Positions 1 through 8,559 of a DNA stretch of 64,000 nt are shown piece by piece. The notes under the pieces are model-generated. The model was not told where the DNA came from. It did no database searches and worked only from the letters and a program-made list of their open reading frames with translations. The DNA is from Knoellia aerolata DSM 18566 (GTDB lineage Bacteria; Actinomycetota; Actinomycetes; Actinomycetales; Dermatophilaceae), in contig NZ_AVPL01000003.1 in assembly GCF_000768695.1 (NCBI RefSeq), forward strand, positions 1-64,000, given 5' to 3'. The stretch's first letter is position 1. Each line of letters opens with the position of its first letter. The position numbers and the translations under genes are program-made.

Positions 1-1
1 G

Positions 2-127
2 GCCACGAGCCCCGCCCCGCCCGCGCCCGGCCCCGCGCCCGCTGCCGTGTCCCCGGTCGCGCGCCCTTCGCTCGCGGCACTCACCGCCGCCACCGACCCC
101 TCACCCCAGCTCGAGGAGACACCATGA
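2..127 (+). CDS. possible C-terminus of an upstream gene (partial)
   Basis: An open frame enters from the left edge and stops at TGA 125-127, overlapping the ATG of the binding-protein gene by four bases (ATGA), the same coupling used elsewhere in this window. The visible 41 codons are rich in Ala, Pro and Ser and end in PQLEETP, so no family can be read. In many actinobacteria a LacI or ROK regulator or another transporter component precedes such binding proteins, but that is inference. G+C-rich DNA often lacks stops by chance, so this may be non-coding upstream sequence. Confidence 0.3.
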   Translation, partial: ATSPAPPAPGPAPAAVSPVARPSLAALTAATDPSPQLEETP

Positions 128-1485
128 ACCGCACGCGCACCACGCTGGTCGCACTCATCGCCGGGGCCGGCCTGGCGCTCGGCGCCTGCGCGCCCGGGAG
201 CTCCAACGACAGCTCCGGGGAGTCCTCGGGACCCGCCCCGGGAGCGGTCAAGACCGACGCCGCCTCGCTCGGTGACGTCACCCTGACGGTCTGGGACCAG
301 GAGGTGCGCGGCGGCCAGGAGAAACAGATGGCGACGCTCAACGCCGACTTCCAGAAGAAGTACCCCAACATCACGATCAAGCGCGTCTCACGCTCGTTCG
401 ACGACCTCGTCAAGACGCTGCGGCTCGCGCTCACCGGCGCCGACGCCCCCGACGTCGTCCAGGCCAACAACACCCGGTCGCAGATGGGGGAGTTCGTCAA
501 GGCCGGGCAGCTCGTCAACCTCGACCCGTACGCCGCGGCCTACGGGTGGGACAAGCGCTACCCGCAGTCGGTGCGCAACGTCGCGTCGTACTCGCCAGAC
601 GGCAAGACCTTCGGCTCGGGCTCCCTCTTCGGCATGCCGCAGGTCGGCGAGGTCGTCGGCATCTTCTACAACGACGCCAAGCTCAAGACGCTCGGCCTCA
701 CCCCGCCGAAGACGTGGGCCGAGTTCGACGCGGCGCTCGCGACCGCGAAGACCAAGGGCGAGGTCCCGCTCGTCCTCGGCAACCTCGAGAAGTGGCCGGC
801 GGGACACGTCTTCGGCGTCGTCCAGGGCCGTTTCACCAAGGCGGACGAGATCCGCAAGCTCGGCTTCGGCCAGCCCGGCGCCAGCTGGGTGACACCCGAG
901 AACACGAAGGCAGCGACGACCCTCGTCTCCTACGTGGACAAGGGGTACTTCAACGCTGGCTTCAACGGGCAGGACTACGACCCGGCGTGGCAGAACTTCA
1001 GCAAGGGTCAGGGCCTCTTCCTCATCGCCGGATCGTGGCTGCAGGCCGACCTCTCCGCGGCGATGAAGACGGACGTGAAGTTCATGCTCCCGCCGGCGCC
1101 CGAGGCCGGTGGCTCCCCGGTGACGACCGGTGGTTCGGGTCTGCCGTTCGCGATCACGCAGAAGGCGAAGAACAAGGACGCCGCCGCGGCATACGTCAAC
1201 TTCATCACCAGTCCCGAGGCGATGAAGGTGCTCGCCGACAACGGCAACCTCCCCGTCGTCGAGACCGCCGCGCAGAAGGCCCCGGACGCGCTCGGGACCG
1301 ACGTGTTCACGGCGTTCGGCGCCGTCTCCGAGGACGACGGGCTCGTGCCCTACCTCGACTGGGCGACCCCGACGATGGGTGACACCCTCGGCGCGACCCT
1401 CCAGGACCTCCTCGCCAAGAAGGTCACCCCGGACAAGGCCCTCGAGACGCTGCAGAAGGACTACGGCGACTTCACCGCCCAGTGA
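124..1485 (+). CDS. carbohydrate ABC transporter substrate-binding lipoprotein
   Basis: Extracellular sugar-binding component of an ABC importer (family 1 solute-binding protein, 453 aa). The N-terminus has a basic start, a hydrophobic stretch and a lipobox LALGAC with the modified cysteine at about residue 22, so the mature protein is tethered to the outer face of the membrane. The remainder matches the usual two-lobed fold, including VTLTVWDQ near the mature N-terminus and GSGLPFAI and YVNFITSPEAMKVL near the C-terminus. A good ribosome-binding site (gaggag, about 112-117) supports this ATG. It is directly followed by two permease genes; no ATPase gene is present, so a shared MsiK-type ATPase elsewhere is likely. 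The exact sugar cannot be read from sequence. Confidence 0.93.
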   Translation: MNRTRTTLVALIAGAGLALGACAPGSSNDSSGESSGPAPGAVKTDAASLGDVTLTVWDQEVRGGQEKQMATLNADFQKKYPNITIKRVSRSFDDLVKTLRLALTGADAPDVVQANNTRSQMGEFVKAGQLVNLDPYAAAYGWDKRYPQSVRNVASYSPDGKTFGSGSLFGMPQVGEVVGIFYNDAKLKTLGLTPPKTWAEFDAALATAKTKGEVPLVLGNLEKWPAGHVFGVVQGRFTKADEIRKLGFGQPGASWVTPENTKAATTLVSYVDKGYFNAGFNGQDYDPAWQNFSKGQGLFLIAGSWLQADLSAAMKTDVKFMLPPAPEAGGSPVTTGGSGLPFAITQKAKNKDAAAAYVNFITSPEAMKVLADNGNLPVVETAAQKAPDALGTDVFTAFGAVSEDDGLVPYLDWATPTMGDTLGATLQDLLAKKVTPDKALETLQKDYGDFTAQ

Positions 1486-2381
1486 TGGCCGCCCGCGCCC
1501 GGCCCGCCGGCCCGCCGGGGGAGCCCCGGCGCATCGGCTACCTCTACGTCCTGCCGGCCTTCCTCGTGTATGCCGCGTTCGCCCTCTACCCGCTGCTCAA
1601 GGCCGTCTACCTGTCCCTCTTCGACTGGGACGGGTTGACGGTCGGCACGTGGGTGGGCCTGTCGAACTACCAGGCGGTGCTCACCGACGAGCGGCTGCGG
1701 GGAGCGTTCGCGCACGCCCTCGTCCTCATGGTGTTCTTCGCCGTGATCCCGCTCGTCGTCGGGCTCGTCCTCGCGTCGGTCCTGCACCGGGCGAGCGTGC
1801 GGGGACTCGGCTTCTTCCGCACCGTGGTCTTCCTGCCGCAGGTCGTGGCCATGGTCGTCATCGCCGTGGCGTGGCGCCGGATCTACGCGCCTGACGGGAC
1901 CATCAACTCGGTGCTCACCGCCGTGGGGCTGGAGTCGTGGACGCGGGGATGGCTGGGGGAGTACGCGTTCGCGCTGCCCGCGGTCGGTCTCATCGGCACG
2001 TGGTTCGAGAGCGGGCTCGTCACGGTCCTGCTGCTCGCGGGGATGGCACGCATCCCGCGGGACCTCTTCGAGGCGGCGCGGCTCGACGGCGCCGGTGCGG
2101 TGCGCGAGTTCTTCGCGGTGACCCTGCCCTCCGTGCGCGGGGAGATCGCCGTTGCCCTGACGCTCACCGTCATCGCGGCGCTCAAGACCTTCGACCTCAT
2201 CTACATGACGACGTCGGGCGGGCCGGGGTACACGACCACGGTGCCGAGCTACGAGGTCTACCGGCAGGCCTTCGAGCTCGGCCAGGTCGGGCTCGCCTGC
2301 ACGATCGGCGTCTGCCTCACGGTCGTCATCTTCGCGATCAGCTTCGTCATCACCCGGGTCGGCGACAGGGTGGAGGGCTGA
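1485..2381 (+). CDS. sugar ABC transporter permease, MalF/UgpA type
   Basis: Inner-membrane permease of about 298 aa for the preceding sugar-binding protein. Hydrophobic segments start with YVLPAFLVYAAFALYPLL, and the cytoplasmic EAA loop that contacts the ATPase is visible as EAARLDGAGAVREFF at about two thirds of the length. The ATG at 1485 overlaps the preceding TGA by one base; an in-frame GTG three bases earlier is possible. It lies between the binding protein and the second permease as a translationally coupled operon. Substrate unknown; general role secure. Confidence 0.93.
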   Translation: MAARARPAGPPGEPRRIGYLYVLPAFLVYAAFALYPLLKAVYLSLFDWDGLTVGTWVGLSNYQAVLTDERLRGAFAHALVLMVFFAVIPLVVGLVLASVLHRASVRGLGFFRTVVFLPQVVAMVVIAVAWRRIYAPDGTINSVLTAVGLESWTRGWLGEYAFALPAVGLIGTWFESGLVTVLLLAGMARIPRDLFEAARLDGAGAVREFFAVTLPSVRGEIAVALTLTVIAALKTFDLIYMTTSGGPGYTTTVPSYEVYRQAFELGQVGLACTIGVCLTVVIFAISFVITRVGDRVEG

Positions 2382-3184
2382 TGCGCGTCTCGCGCTCGGA
2401 GCGGACGACGAACTACGTCATCCTCACGGCCTTCGCCGTCTTCGCGGTCTACCCCATCCTCAGCATCGTCGTGGCCGGGCTGCAGCCGGACGCCGCGGCG
2501 CCGGGTGGGCTGGGCAACCTCGCGCAGGCGTGGGAGATCGGTCGCTTCGGCAGCTACCTGCGCACGAGCGTCCTCGTGTCGGCGTTCGTCGTCTCGGTGA
2601 GCACCGTGCTGTCGATCCTCGCGGGGTTCGCGTTCGGCACGATGCGGTTCCGGGGAGCCGACGCGCTCTTCTACCTCATGCTCATCGGGATCATGATGCC
2701 CGCGGAGGCGATCGTCGTCCCGTTGTTCTTCGACCTGCGCGCGGTGGGCCTCACCGACACCTTCTGGGCCATCGCCCTGCCGCAGGTGGCCCAGTCGGTG
2801 GCCTTCGGCACCTTCTGGCTGCGGGCAGCCTTCCGGTCGAGCTCGCGCTCGGTCGTCGAGGCGGCCCGACTCGACGGCGCCTCGACCGGTCGCATCCTGT
2901 GGCAGGTGCTGGTCCCGCTGGCGCGGCCCGCGATCGTCACCCTCGTCGTCCTCACGTTCATGTGGACGTGGAACGAGTTCCTCATCCCGCTCGTCATGGT
3001 GCCGACGAACGAGGCGCTGCGCACGGCCCCGCTCGGCCTCGGCTTCTTCTCGGGCCAGTACACCCAGGGCTACGCCCTCCTCGCCGCAGGGGCGACGATC
3101 GTCGCCCTCCCCGTGGTCGTCGTCTACCTCTTCCTGCAGCGGCACTTCATCGCGGGGATGCTCGAGGGCGCGGTCAAGGACTGA
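2381..3184 (+). CDS. sugar ABC transporter permease, MalG/UgpE type
   Basis: Second membrane permease (about 267 aa) of the sugar importer. The EAA loop EAARLDGASTGRILW is visible, followed by the typical TFMWTWNEFLIPLVM segment, and the protein ends with a short cytoplasmic tail (GAVKD). The ATG overlaps the stop of the first permease by one base (TGATG), which sets the start; a longer open frame upstream merely runs through the preceding gene. No ATPase gene follows. The next gene is a MarR regulator 40 bp downstream that could control the importer, though this is only suggested by position. Confidence 0.93.
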   Translation: MRVSRSERTTNYVILTAFAVFAVYPILSIVVAGLQPDAAAPGGLGNLAQAWEIGRFGSYLRTSVLVSAFVVSVSTVLSILAGFAFGTMRFRGADALFYLMLIGIMMPAEAIVVPLFFDLRAVGLTDTFWAIALPQVAQSVAFGTFWLRAAFRSSSRSVVEAARLDGASTGRILWQVLVPLARPAIVTLVVLTFMWTWNEFLIPLVMVPTNEALRTAPLGLGFFSGQYTQGYALLAAGATIVALPVVVVYLFLQRHFIAGMLEGAVKD

Positions 3185-3224
3185 CGCGGCGGCGCCAGTC
3201 GGGCCAGCGGCTACGGTGCTGTCT

Positions 3225-3761
3225 GTGCCCAAGGACCTCAGGCTGCCCTTCGACCCCATCGCCCGCGCGGGTGAGCTGTGGCGGGCGAGATGGGGCGAGT
3301 CGAGCCAGTCCGGGGCGATGGTCACCGCGACGTCGATCATGCGGGTCCAGCAGCTGCTCCTCGGCGAGTTCGACGCCATCGCCGGGCGCCACGGGCTGAC
3401 CTTCGCGCGCTATGAGGCTCTGGTCCTGCTCGCCTTCAGCCGTGAGGGCCGGCTCTCGATGGGGCGGATCGGCGAGCGCCTCATGGTGCACCCCACGAGC
3501 GCCACTCACATCGTCCAGCGGCTCGCGGCCCAGGGCTTCGTCGACCGCGTCGCCAACCCCGACGACCGCCGCGGGGCCCTCGCTGTGATCACCGACACCG
3601 GCCGGGAGGCGATGGAGGCGACCACGGCCGACCTCGAGGCCGCGCAGTTCGGGCTCGGGATGCTGTCGAGCGAGGACCAGGGGAGGCTGTTCTCCCTGCT
3701 CAGGGACGTGCGGGTGGCGGCCGACGACTTCGTCGAGGACCCGGGAACCGGCGGGCGCTGA
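3225..3761 (+). CDS. MarR family transcriptional regulator
   Basis: DNA-binding regulator of 178 aa. The winged helix-turn-helix is clear: LSMGRIGERLMVHPTSATHI forms the recognition helices, followed by the wing signature NPDDRRGALAVITDTG. MarR proteins act as dimers, often de-repressed by small aromatic ligands. I prefer the GTG at 3225 over an in-frame GTG at 3216 because TACGGT (3212-3217) sits seven bases before 3225, matching the leaderless pattern of many genes here. It follows the sugar importer and precedes the membrane/lipoprotein pair. The target is unknown. Confidence 0.88.
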   Translation: MPKDLRLPFDPIARAGELWRARWGESSQSGAMVTATSIMRVQQLLLGEFDAIAGRHGLTFARYEALVLLAFSREGRLSMGRIGERLMVHPTSATHIVQRLAAQGFVDRVANPDDRRGALAVITDTGREAMEATTADLEAAQFGLGMLSSEDQGRLFSLLRDVRVAADDFVEDPGTGGR

Positions 3762-3914
3762 CCCGCGCACAGGTGCGGCTGGCACGCTCGGTCGACCGGG
3801 ACGCGACGGACCGCGATTTGGCCCCGGCCGCCCTCCTTTGTCATGGTGGAAGCAGTCCGTGACCGAAACGAGACCTTTCGTCACGTCCCCCTGGACCAAC
3901 AAAAGGACCCCTGC

Positions 3915-4610
3915 ATGCCCACGCTCGCCAAGCGGGTCGTTGGTGCCCTCCTCGCCCTCCTGGGCCTGGTCGTCACCGTCATCGGCCTCTGGTACGCCGT
4001 CCACCTCGGTGGCAGCGGAACCGCGACCTTCTCCTCCTCTCCCTCGGGCACCGCCCCGGTGCTCGTCCCCCAGACCGTGCTCAACCGGGTCGACGGCGTC
4101 GTCACGGTGACGGCCACGCCGCGCCGTGGCGGGACCGTCTGGCTCGCTGCCACCACCCCGTCCGACGCCGAGGCCGTCCTCGGCGCGACCGCCCACACGA
4201 CCGTCACCGGTGTCGACACCCGCCCGTGGGAGCTGCTGAGCACGACGGCCGGCACCGGCGCCGCCCCGGCCCTCTCCGGCACCGATGTGTGGCGCAACAC
4301 CGAGACCGGCACCGGCGCCGTCTCGATGACCATCGAGCAGGCCAACGCACCCGAGTCGGTCATCGCCCAGGCGACCGTCGGCCAGATCGAGACGATCGAG
4401 CTCACCTGGGAGCGCAAGTCCTGGTTCGTCCAGTCCGTCATCGCCGCCCTCGTCGGCCTGTTCCTGCTGCTGAGCGGACTCAGCCTGCTCTGGAGCTCGC
4501 GTGGCACCCGTCGCCGTGACGGTGACCCCGCCGACGAGGACGCAGCCGAGGTCGAGCCGGAACCCCAGCCGGTCCCGCGCCCGGCGATCCCCGAGCAGGA
4601 GAACGCATGA
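3915..4610 (+). CDS. membrane protein of unknown function
   Basis: Protein of about 231 aa that I do not recognise. A transmembrane helix near the N-terminus (VVGALLALLGLVVTVIGLWY) and another near residues 180-200 (VIAALVGLFLLLSGLSLLW) flank an extracytoplasmic domain of about 140 residues rich in Thr, Val and Ala; a short charged, Pro/Glu-rich cytoplasmic tail follows. The start is set by ATG 3915 with aaaagga about eight bases upstream; an earlier ATG at 3843 would add an uncharacteristic charged segment. The stop overlaps the next gene's ATG (ATGA), so it is almost certainly co-translated with the following lipoprotein. The pair may form a cell-envelope complex (inference). Confidence 0.78.
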   Translation: MPTLAKRVVGALLALLGLVVTVIGLWYAVHLGGSGTATFSSSPSGTAPVLVPQTVLNRVDGVVTVTATPRRGGTVWLAATTPSDAEAVLGATAHTTVTGVDTRPWELLSTTAGTGAAPALSGTDVWRNTETGTGAVSMTIEQANAPESVIAQATVGQIETIELTWERKSWFVQSVIAALVGLFLLLSGLSLLWSSRGTRRRDGDPADEDAAEVEPEPQPVPRPAIPEQENA

Positions 4611-5602
4611 ACCGCCGCACCTTCACCACGACCCTCGTCGCGCTGACCGCCGCCGTGAGCCTCACCGGCTGCGGCGTGGGTGACAGCATCGTCGGCCTGC
4701 GGGATGCCCCCGCCGAGCGGACCGACACCGCCCCCCTCAACGTCGACGGCGCCGAGAAGGTCGCCGCCCGCGTGCTCGACGCCGCCACCGCGGCCCGCGG
4801 CGCCGCGGGTGCAGCGGCCGCCAAGGCCCAGCCGGCCGCGCTTGCCGGTGCCGCGTTGTCCCAGGCGCAGGCGGCCACCAAGCTCGGCGCGGTCAGCGCC
4901 TCGGACCCGCTCCAGCGGGCCAGCGACCCCCAGGTCGTCGCGATCTCGCGCGGTAGCGCGTGGCCGCGGGCGATCCTCGTCGGCACGCTCGACCAGGCCA
5001 GCAGGACCCAGACCCTGCACGTCCTCATGTCGTCGGCGGCCGCCGACCCGTTCAAGGTCCACGCCTCCGTCCCGATGCTGCCGGGCACGAGCGTTCCGGC
5101 CATGGGCGACCTCGCCACGGGTGCACCGCTCGTCTCTGCGACGGACAAGGCAGGGGCGCCGCTGTCCCCGGCGGAGGCCCTCGCCGCGTATGCCGTGGGG
5201 CTCAACCACCCCAAGCCGGTCCCCTCCAAGGCCGTCGCCACCACGGATGCCTACGCCACCGCGCTGCGCACGTCCACGGCGGCGCAGGTCAAGGCGCTGG
5301 GGAGCCTGGCCTACTTCAGCCAGAGGCACGCCCCGGTGGCCAAGCACACCATCGCCTTCCGCCTGGCGGACGGCGGAACGGTGACCTTCGGGCAGCTCAC
5401 CCGCCGGGACGTCATCTCGACGAGCCCCGCGGCCCAGTCGCTCACCATCCCGGCGAACTACAGCAAGCTCGTGGGCAAGACGACGGCGACGAACAACATC
5501 GTCATCGACAGCCTCGAGAGCGTCGTCATGGTCGTCCCCGCCACGGGGCCCGCCACCACCGTGGGCGCCGACGAGCAGATCGTCGCCGGCTCGGCCACGT
5601 AG
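4607..5602 (+). CDS. lipoprotein of unknown function
   Basis: Predicted surface lipoprotein of 331 aa. The signal peptide MNRRTFTTTLVALTAAVSL is followed by the lipobox LTGC, placing the acylated cysteine at about residue 24. The first ~80 mature residues are very Ala-rich (helical linker), followed by a more ordered domain ending in VMVVPATGPATTVGADEQIV. No enzymatic motif is visible. It overlaps the preceding membrane protein gene by four bases and is followed by a tandem repeat and a hairpin terminator, so the two genes form a closed bicistronic unit. Confidence 0.8.
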   Translation: MNRRTFTTTLVALTAAVSLTGCGVGDSIVGLRDAPAERTDTAPLNVDGAEKVAARVLDAATAARGAAGAAAAKAQPAALAGAALSQAQAATKLGAVSASDPLQRASDPQVVAISRGSAWPRAILVGTLDQASRTQTLHVLMSSAAADPFKVHASVPMLPGTSVPAMGDLATGAPLVSATDKAGAPLSPAEALAAYAVGLNHPKPVPSKAVATTDAYATALRTSTAAQVKALGSLAYFSQRHAPVAKHTIAFRLADGGTVTFGQLTRRDVISTSPAAQSLTIPANYSKLVGKTTATNNIVIDSLESVVMVVPATGPATTVGADEQIVAGSAT

Positions 5603-5611
5603 GCCCTGCCT

Positions 5612-5655
<44 letters not shown>

Positions 5656-5661
5656 GTCCTC

Positions 5662-5697
5662 GACCCGGCCGCCCGCCCTCCGGCGCGCGGCCGGGTC
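5662..5697 (+). terminator. hairpin terminator after the lipoprotein gene
   Basis: Perfect 11-bp inverted repeat GACCCGGCCGC (5662-5672) and GCGGCCGGGTC (5687-5697) with a 14-nt loop, followed by ccgcgttt. The stem is almost pure G+C and the T tract is short, as is common in high-G+C actinobacteria. It separates the lipoprotein unit from the CnoX-like gene. Confidence 0.7.
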
Positions 5698-5718
5698 CGC
5701 GTTTGAGAGGATCAGGCC

Positions 5719-6714
5719 ATGAGCTCCACCCCGACACCTCCCGCGGGCATCCGCGGCGCCATCGACCTGTCCGCCCTCAGCGCGAAGCCCGGCCCTGCGG
5801 CGAGCGCCCCCGCCCCGACACCCGGTGTCGCGGCGGGTGGCGCCGATGCGTCGCCGCTGCCGCAGGGCCTGCTCGTCGAGGTCACCGACGCGACCTTCTC
5901 CGAGGTGATGAACCGCACGCTCCAGGTGCCGGCCGTCCTCGTCCTCTGGTCCTCGGCGCACGAGCAGACCGTGGGGCTCGCCGAGCGGGTGGCCGGTGTC
6001 GCCGCCGGGCTCGAGGGCCGGGTCTTCGTCGTCTCCGCCGACGTCCAGACCTCCCCGGGCATCCTCCAGGCGTTCCAGCCGGTCATCGTCCAGGCGTTCG
6101 GGCAGCTCACCGTCCCGGTGACGTTCGGCCTCCTCCAGGGCCAGCCCGTGCCGCTCTTCCCGGGGCTGCCGCCGAACGAGGAGATCAAGGCCGTGCTCGA
6201 CCAGCTCGTCCAGGCCGCCGTGCAGAACGGCGTCACCGGTCGCGTCGAGCTCGGGCCCGCCAGTGCCGCGGGCGCGGACGCTGACGCCGCGATGCCGGCC
6301 CTCCCGCCCCTGCACGAGGAGGCCTACGACGCGATCGAGCGCGGGGACTTCGCCGCCGCCGTGACGGCATACGAGAAGGCGCTCGCCGCCGACCCCAAGG
6401 ACCACGACGCGGAGCTCGGTCTGGCGCAGGTACGGCTGATGCAGCGCACGACCGGTGTCGACCCGCAGGCGGTCCGGGCCGCGGCCGCGGCCGCGCCCGA
6501 GGACGTCGACGCCCAGATCGCGGTCGCGGACCTCGACGTGCTCGGCGGTCACGTCGCCGACGCGTTCACGCGTCTCATCGACACCGTCAGGGCGACCGAG
6601 GGTGCGGATCGCGACCGGGCCCGCACGCACCTGCTCGAGCTGTTCAGCGTCGTCGGCAACCACGACGAGCGTGTGCGCAAGGGTCGCACCGCTCTCATGA
6701 ACGCCCTCTTCTGA
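5719..6714 (+). CDS. CnoX/YbbN-like thioredoxin-fold TPR protein
   Basis: Protein of 331 aa with a Pro/Ala-rich N-terminal tail (about residues 1-50), a thioredoxin-fold domain (about 55-165) and C-terminal tetratricopeptide helices (about 195-331, beginning EEAYDAIERGDFAAAVTAYE). In the thioredoxin domain the CxxC redox motif is replaced: VLVLWSSAHEQT occupies the place of WCGPC, so no disulfide reductase activity is expected. The cis-Pro loop (TVPVTFGLLQGQ) is kept. Known relatives act as chaperone-like holdases. GAGGAT six bases before the ATG may be a leaderless -10 or a ribosome site. It is followed one base later by the esterase gene. Confidence 0.87.
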   Translation: MSSTPTPPAGIRGAIDLSALSAKPGPAASAPAPTPGVAAGGADASPLPQGLLVEVTDATFSEVMNRTLQVPAVLVLWSSAHEQTVGLAERVAGVAAGLEGRVFVVSADVQTSPGILQAFQPVIVQAFGQLTVPVTFGLLQGQPVPLFPGLPPNEEIKAVLDQLVQAAVQNGVTGRVELGPASAAGADADAAMPALPPLHEEAYDAIERGDFAAAVTAYEKALAADPKDHDAELGLAQVRLMQRTTGVDPQAVRAAAAAAPEDVDAQIAVADLDVLGGHVADAFTRLIDTVRATEGADRDRARTHLLELFSVVGNHDERVRKGRTALMNALF

Positions 6715-6715
6715 G

Positions 6716-7768
6716 GTGCCGCCCAAGCTGCTCGACGACCACGTCCGCTTCCGGTTCACCGGGGCGGGCGACGTCGTCTCCGTCCACCTCGACTGCGACC
6801 CCGTCATCCCCGGCGAGCGCGAGCTCACCCGCGTCGAGGGGACGTGGGAGCTCGCGCTCCCGCGACCCGATCTCCAGCGCATCGAGTACCGCTTCACCGT
6901 TGCCCGCACCGTCGCCGACGCCGCCGTCACCGAGACCATCCTCGACCCCGACAACCCCGTGACCGTCGAGACCGCGTTCGGCTCGCGTTCCGTGATGGAG
7001 ATGCCGGGGTATGCCGTCCCGTCCTGGCTGTCGGCACCTGCCGTCCCGGGTGGGTTCACCCCGATGATCCTCGAGGGCGAGACCACGCACGAGGTGCCGG
7101 TGACCGTGTGGGAACCGGACGGGACCGCGGGGCAGGCCCTGCCGCTGCTGCTCGTCCACGACGGCCCCGAGTACGACCAGCTGGCCTCGATCACCCAGTT
7201 CTCCGCGGCCAAGATCGCGTCGGGTGAGCTGCCTCCCCACCGGGTGGCGCTCGCTCACCCGGTCCTGCGAGACGCGTGGTACTCCGGCTCGCCCAAGTAC
7301 CTCAGGACCATTGCGCAACAGGGCCTGTGGCGTCTCCACGAGCACGCTCCCATCTCCGGGCCGGTGGTCGTCATGGGCGCCAGCCTCGGTGGGCTGACCG
7401 CGCTTCTCGTGGGCATGCTCGACGCCGACGAGATCGGCGGGGTGTTCTCGCAGTCGGGGTCCTTCTTCCAGGCCAGGCACGACGGCCAGGAGAGCTCCTA
7501 CAAGTACTTCGGGCGGATCTCGCGCCGCGTCCAGGAGATCATCGACACCCGTGAGGCGACCCGCCCACTGCGCATCGGCCTCACCTGCGGGTCACTCGAG
7601 GAGAACGCCGCCAACAACCGCGACATGGCTGCCGCGCTGCGGCGCGCGGGTCACCACGTCACTCACGTGGAGGTGCCCGACCTGCACAACTACACCGCGT
7701 GGCGCGACGCGCTGGACCCCCATCTCACCCAGGTGTTGCGCGACCTGTGGGGGGACGCGCAAGGATAG
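6716..7768 (+). CDS. esterase family protein, enterochelin-esterase-like
   Basis: Alpha/beta-hydrolase of 350 aa resembling Fes-type esterases: an N-terminal beta-sandwich-like region of about 100 residues (RFRFTGAGDVVSVHLDCD ... ELALPRPDLQRIEYRF) followed by the catalytic domain. The domain shows LLLVHDGPEY, the nucleophile elbow MGASLGGL with the catalytic serine, and a late histidine in VPDLHNYTAWRDAL. No signal peptide, so it is cytoplasmic. GTG at 6716 lies one base after the CnoX stop. It is the first gene of a close-packed set with a second hydrolase and an ATP-grasp protein. The substrate is unknown; a siderophore ester is possible but there are no siderophore genes here. Confidence 0.85.
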   Translation: MPPKLLDDHVRFRFTGAGDVVSVHLDCDPVIPGERELTRVEGTWELALPRPDLQRIEYRFTVARTVADAAVTETILDPDNPVTVETAFGSRSVMEMPGYAVPSWLSAPAVPGGFTPMILEGETTHEVPVTVWEPDGTAGQALPLLLVHDGPEYDQLASITQFSAAKIASGELPPHRVALAHPVLRDAWYSGSPKYLRTIAQQGLWRLHEHAPISGPVVVMGASLGGLTALLVGMLDADEIGGVFSQSGSFFQARHDGQESSYKYFGRISRRVQEIIDTREATRPLRIGLTCGSLEENAANNRDMAAALRRAGHHVTHVEVPDLHNYTAWRDALDPHLTQVLRDLWGDAQG

Positions 7769-7773
7769 GGCGC

Positions 7774-8520
7774 ATGCCGCACGCCGAGGTCAGACTCCCG
7801 GTGCCGGGCCACGACGCCGAGCTCACCGTGGTGCGGCACGGCCACTACGGTCGGCCGTTGCTCGCGTTCCCGAGCGAGGGAGGCAGCGCCGCGGACTTCG
7901 AGGGCCAGGGAATGCTCGACGCCGTGCGCGACCTCGTCGACGACGGCCGGGTCAGCGTCTTCGCGGTCGACGCGATGGACGGCTTCACCTGGTCCGACAC
8001 CACGATCCCGACCGACGAGCGGGCGGCGCGTCACGGGACCTACCAGGCCTGGCTCGACCAGGCGGTCGTGCCGTGGATCGCCGAGCAGAGCGGCGGCTCC
8101 CTCGACCTGATGACCTTCGGGGTCTCGCTCGGGGCGTACCACGCGGTGCAGTTCGCCTTCCAGCGCGCCGACGTCGCCACCCTGGCCATGGGGTTCTCCG
8201 GCAACTACGACCCGACCACGTGGAACTCGTGGGGTGACGTCGGTGACGCGACCTACTTCGCCAACCCGGCGGCATACGTGAGCAACCTGCACGGCGACCA
8301 CCTCGAGTGGCTCCGATCGCGGCTGTCGGTCCTGCTCGTCGTGGGGGAGGGGCCGTTCGAGGTCTCTCCGACGCAGTCGCTGCCGTCCACCCGTGCGTTC
8401 GCGCACCTGTTGGAGCAGAAGGGAATTCGCCACGAGCTCGACGTCTGGGGCCAGGAGAGCGCGCACGACTGGCCGTGGTGGCAGCGACAGCTCGCGCACC
8501 ACCTCCCCCGTTTCGTCTGA
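7774..8520 (+). CDS. alpha/beta hydrolase, esterase-like
   Basis: Second hydrolase of the cassette, 248 aa. The nucleophile elbow is GVSLGAYHA, preceded by a core strand (LDLMTF), with an acid residue and His expected near LDVWGQESAHDWPWWQ, where the final His is plausibly catalytic. It lacks the N-terminal beta-sandwich of the preceding gene. The ATG at 7774 is five bases after the previous stop and seven bases after AAGGAT. Proteins of this type are commonly annotated only as esterases; the pairing with a larger esterase and an ATP-grasp protein suggests one pathway, of unknown product. Confidence 0.82.
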   Translation: MPHAEVRLPVPGHDAELTVVRHGHYGRPLLAFPSEGGSAADFEGQGMLDAVRDLVDDGRVSVFAVDAMDGFTWSDTTIPTDERAARHGTYQAWLDQAVVPWIAEQSGGSLDLMTFGVSLGAYHAVQFAFQRADVATLAMGFSGNYDPTTWNSWGDVGDATYFANPAAYVSNLHGDHLEWLRSRLSVLLVVGEGPFEVSPTQSLPSTRAFAHLLEQKGIRHELDVWGQESAHDWPWWQRQLAHHLPRFV

Positions 8521-8559
8521 CCCGTCCGACCGCTCGCAGCACCCGACGAAGGGATCTTC

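Noticed and set aside
3843-3914. N-terminal extension of the membrane protein from ATG 3843
   Set aside because: Would add 24 charged residues before the transmembrane helix and ignores a good ribosome site before ATG 3915.
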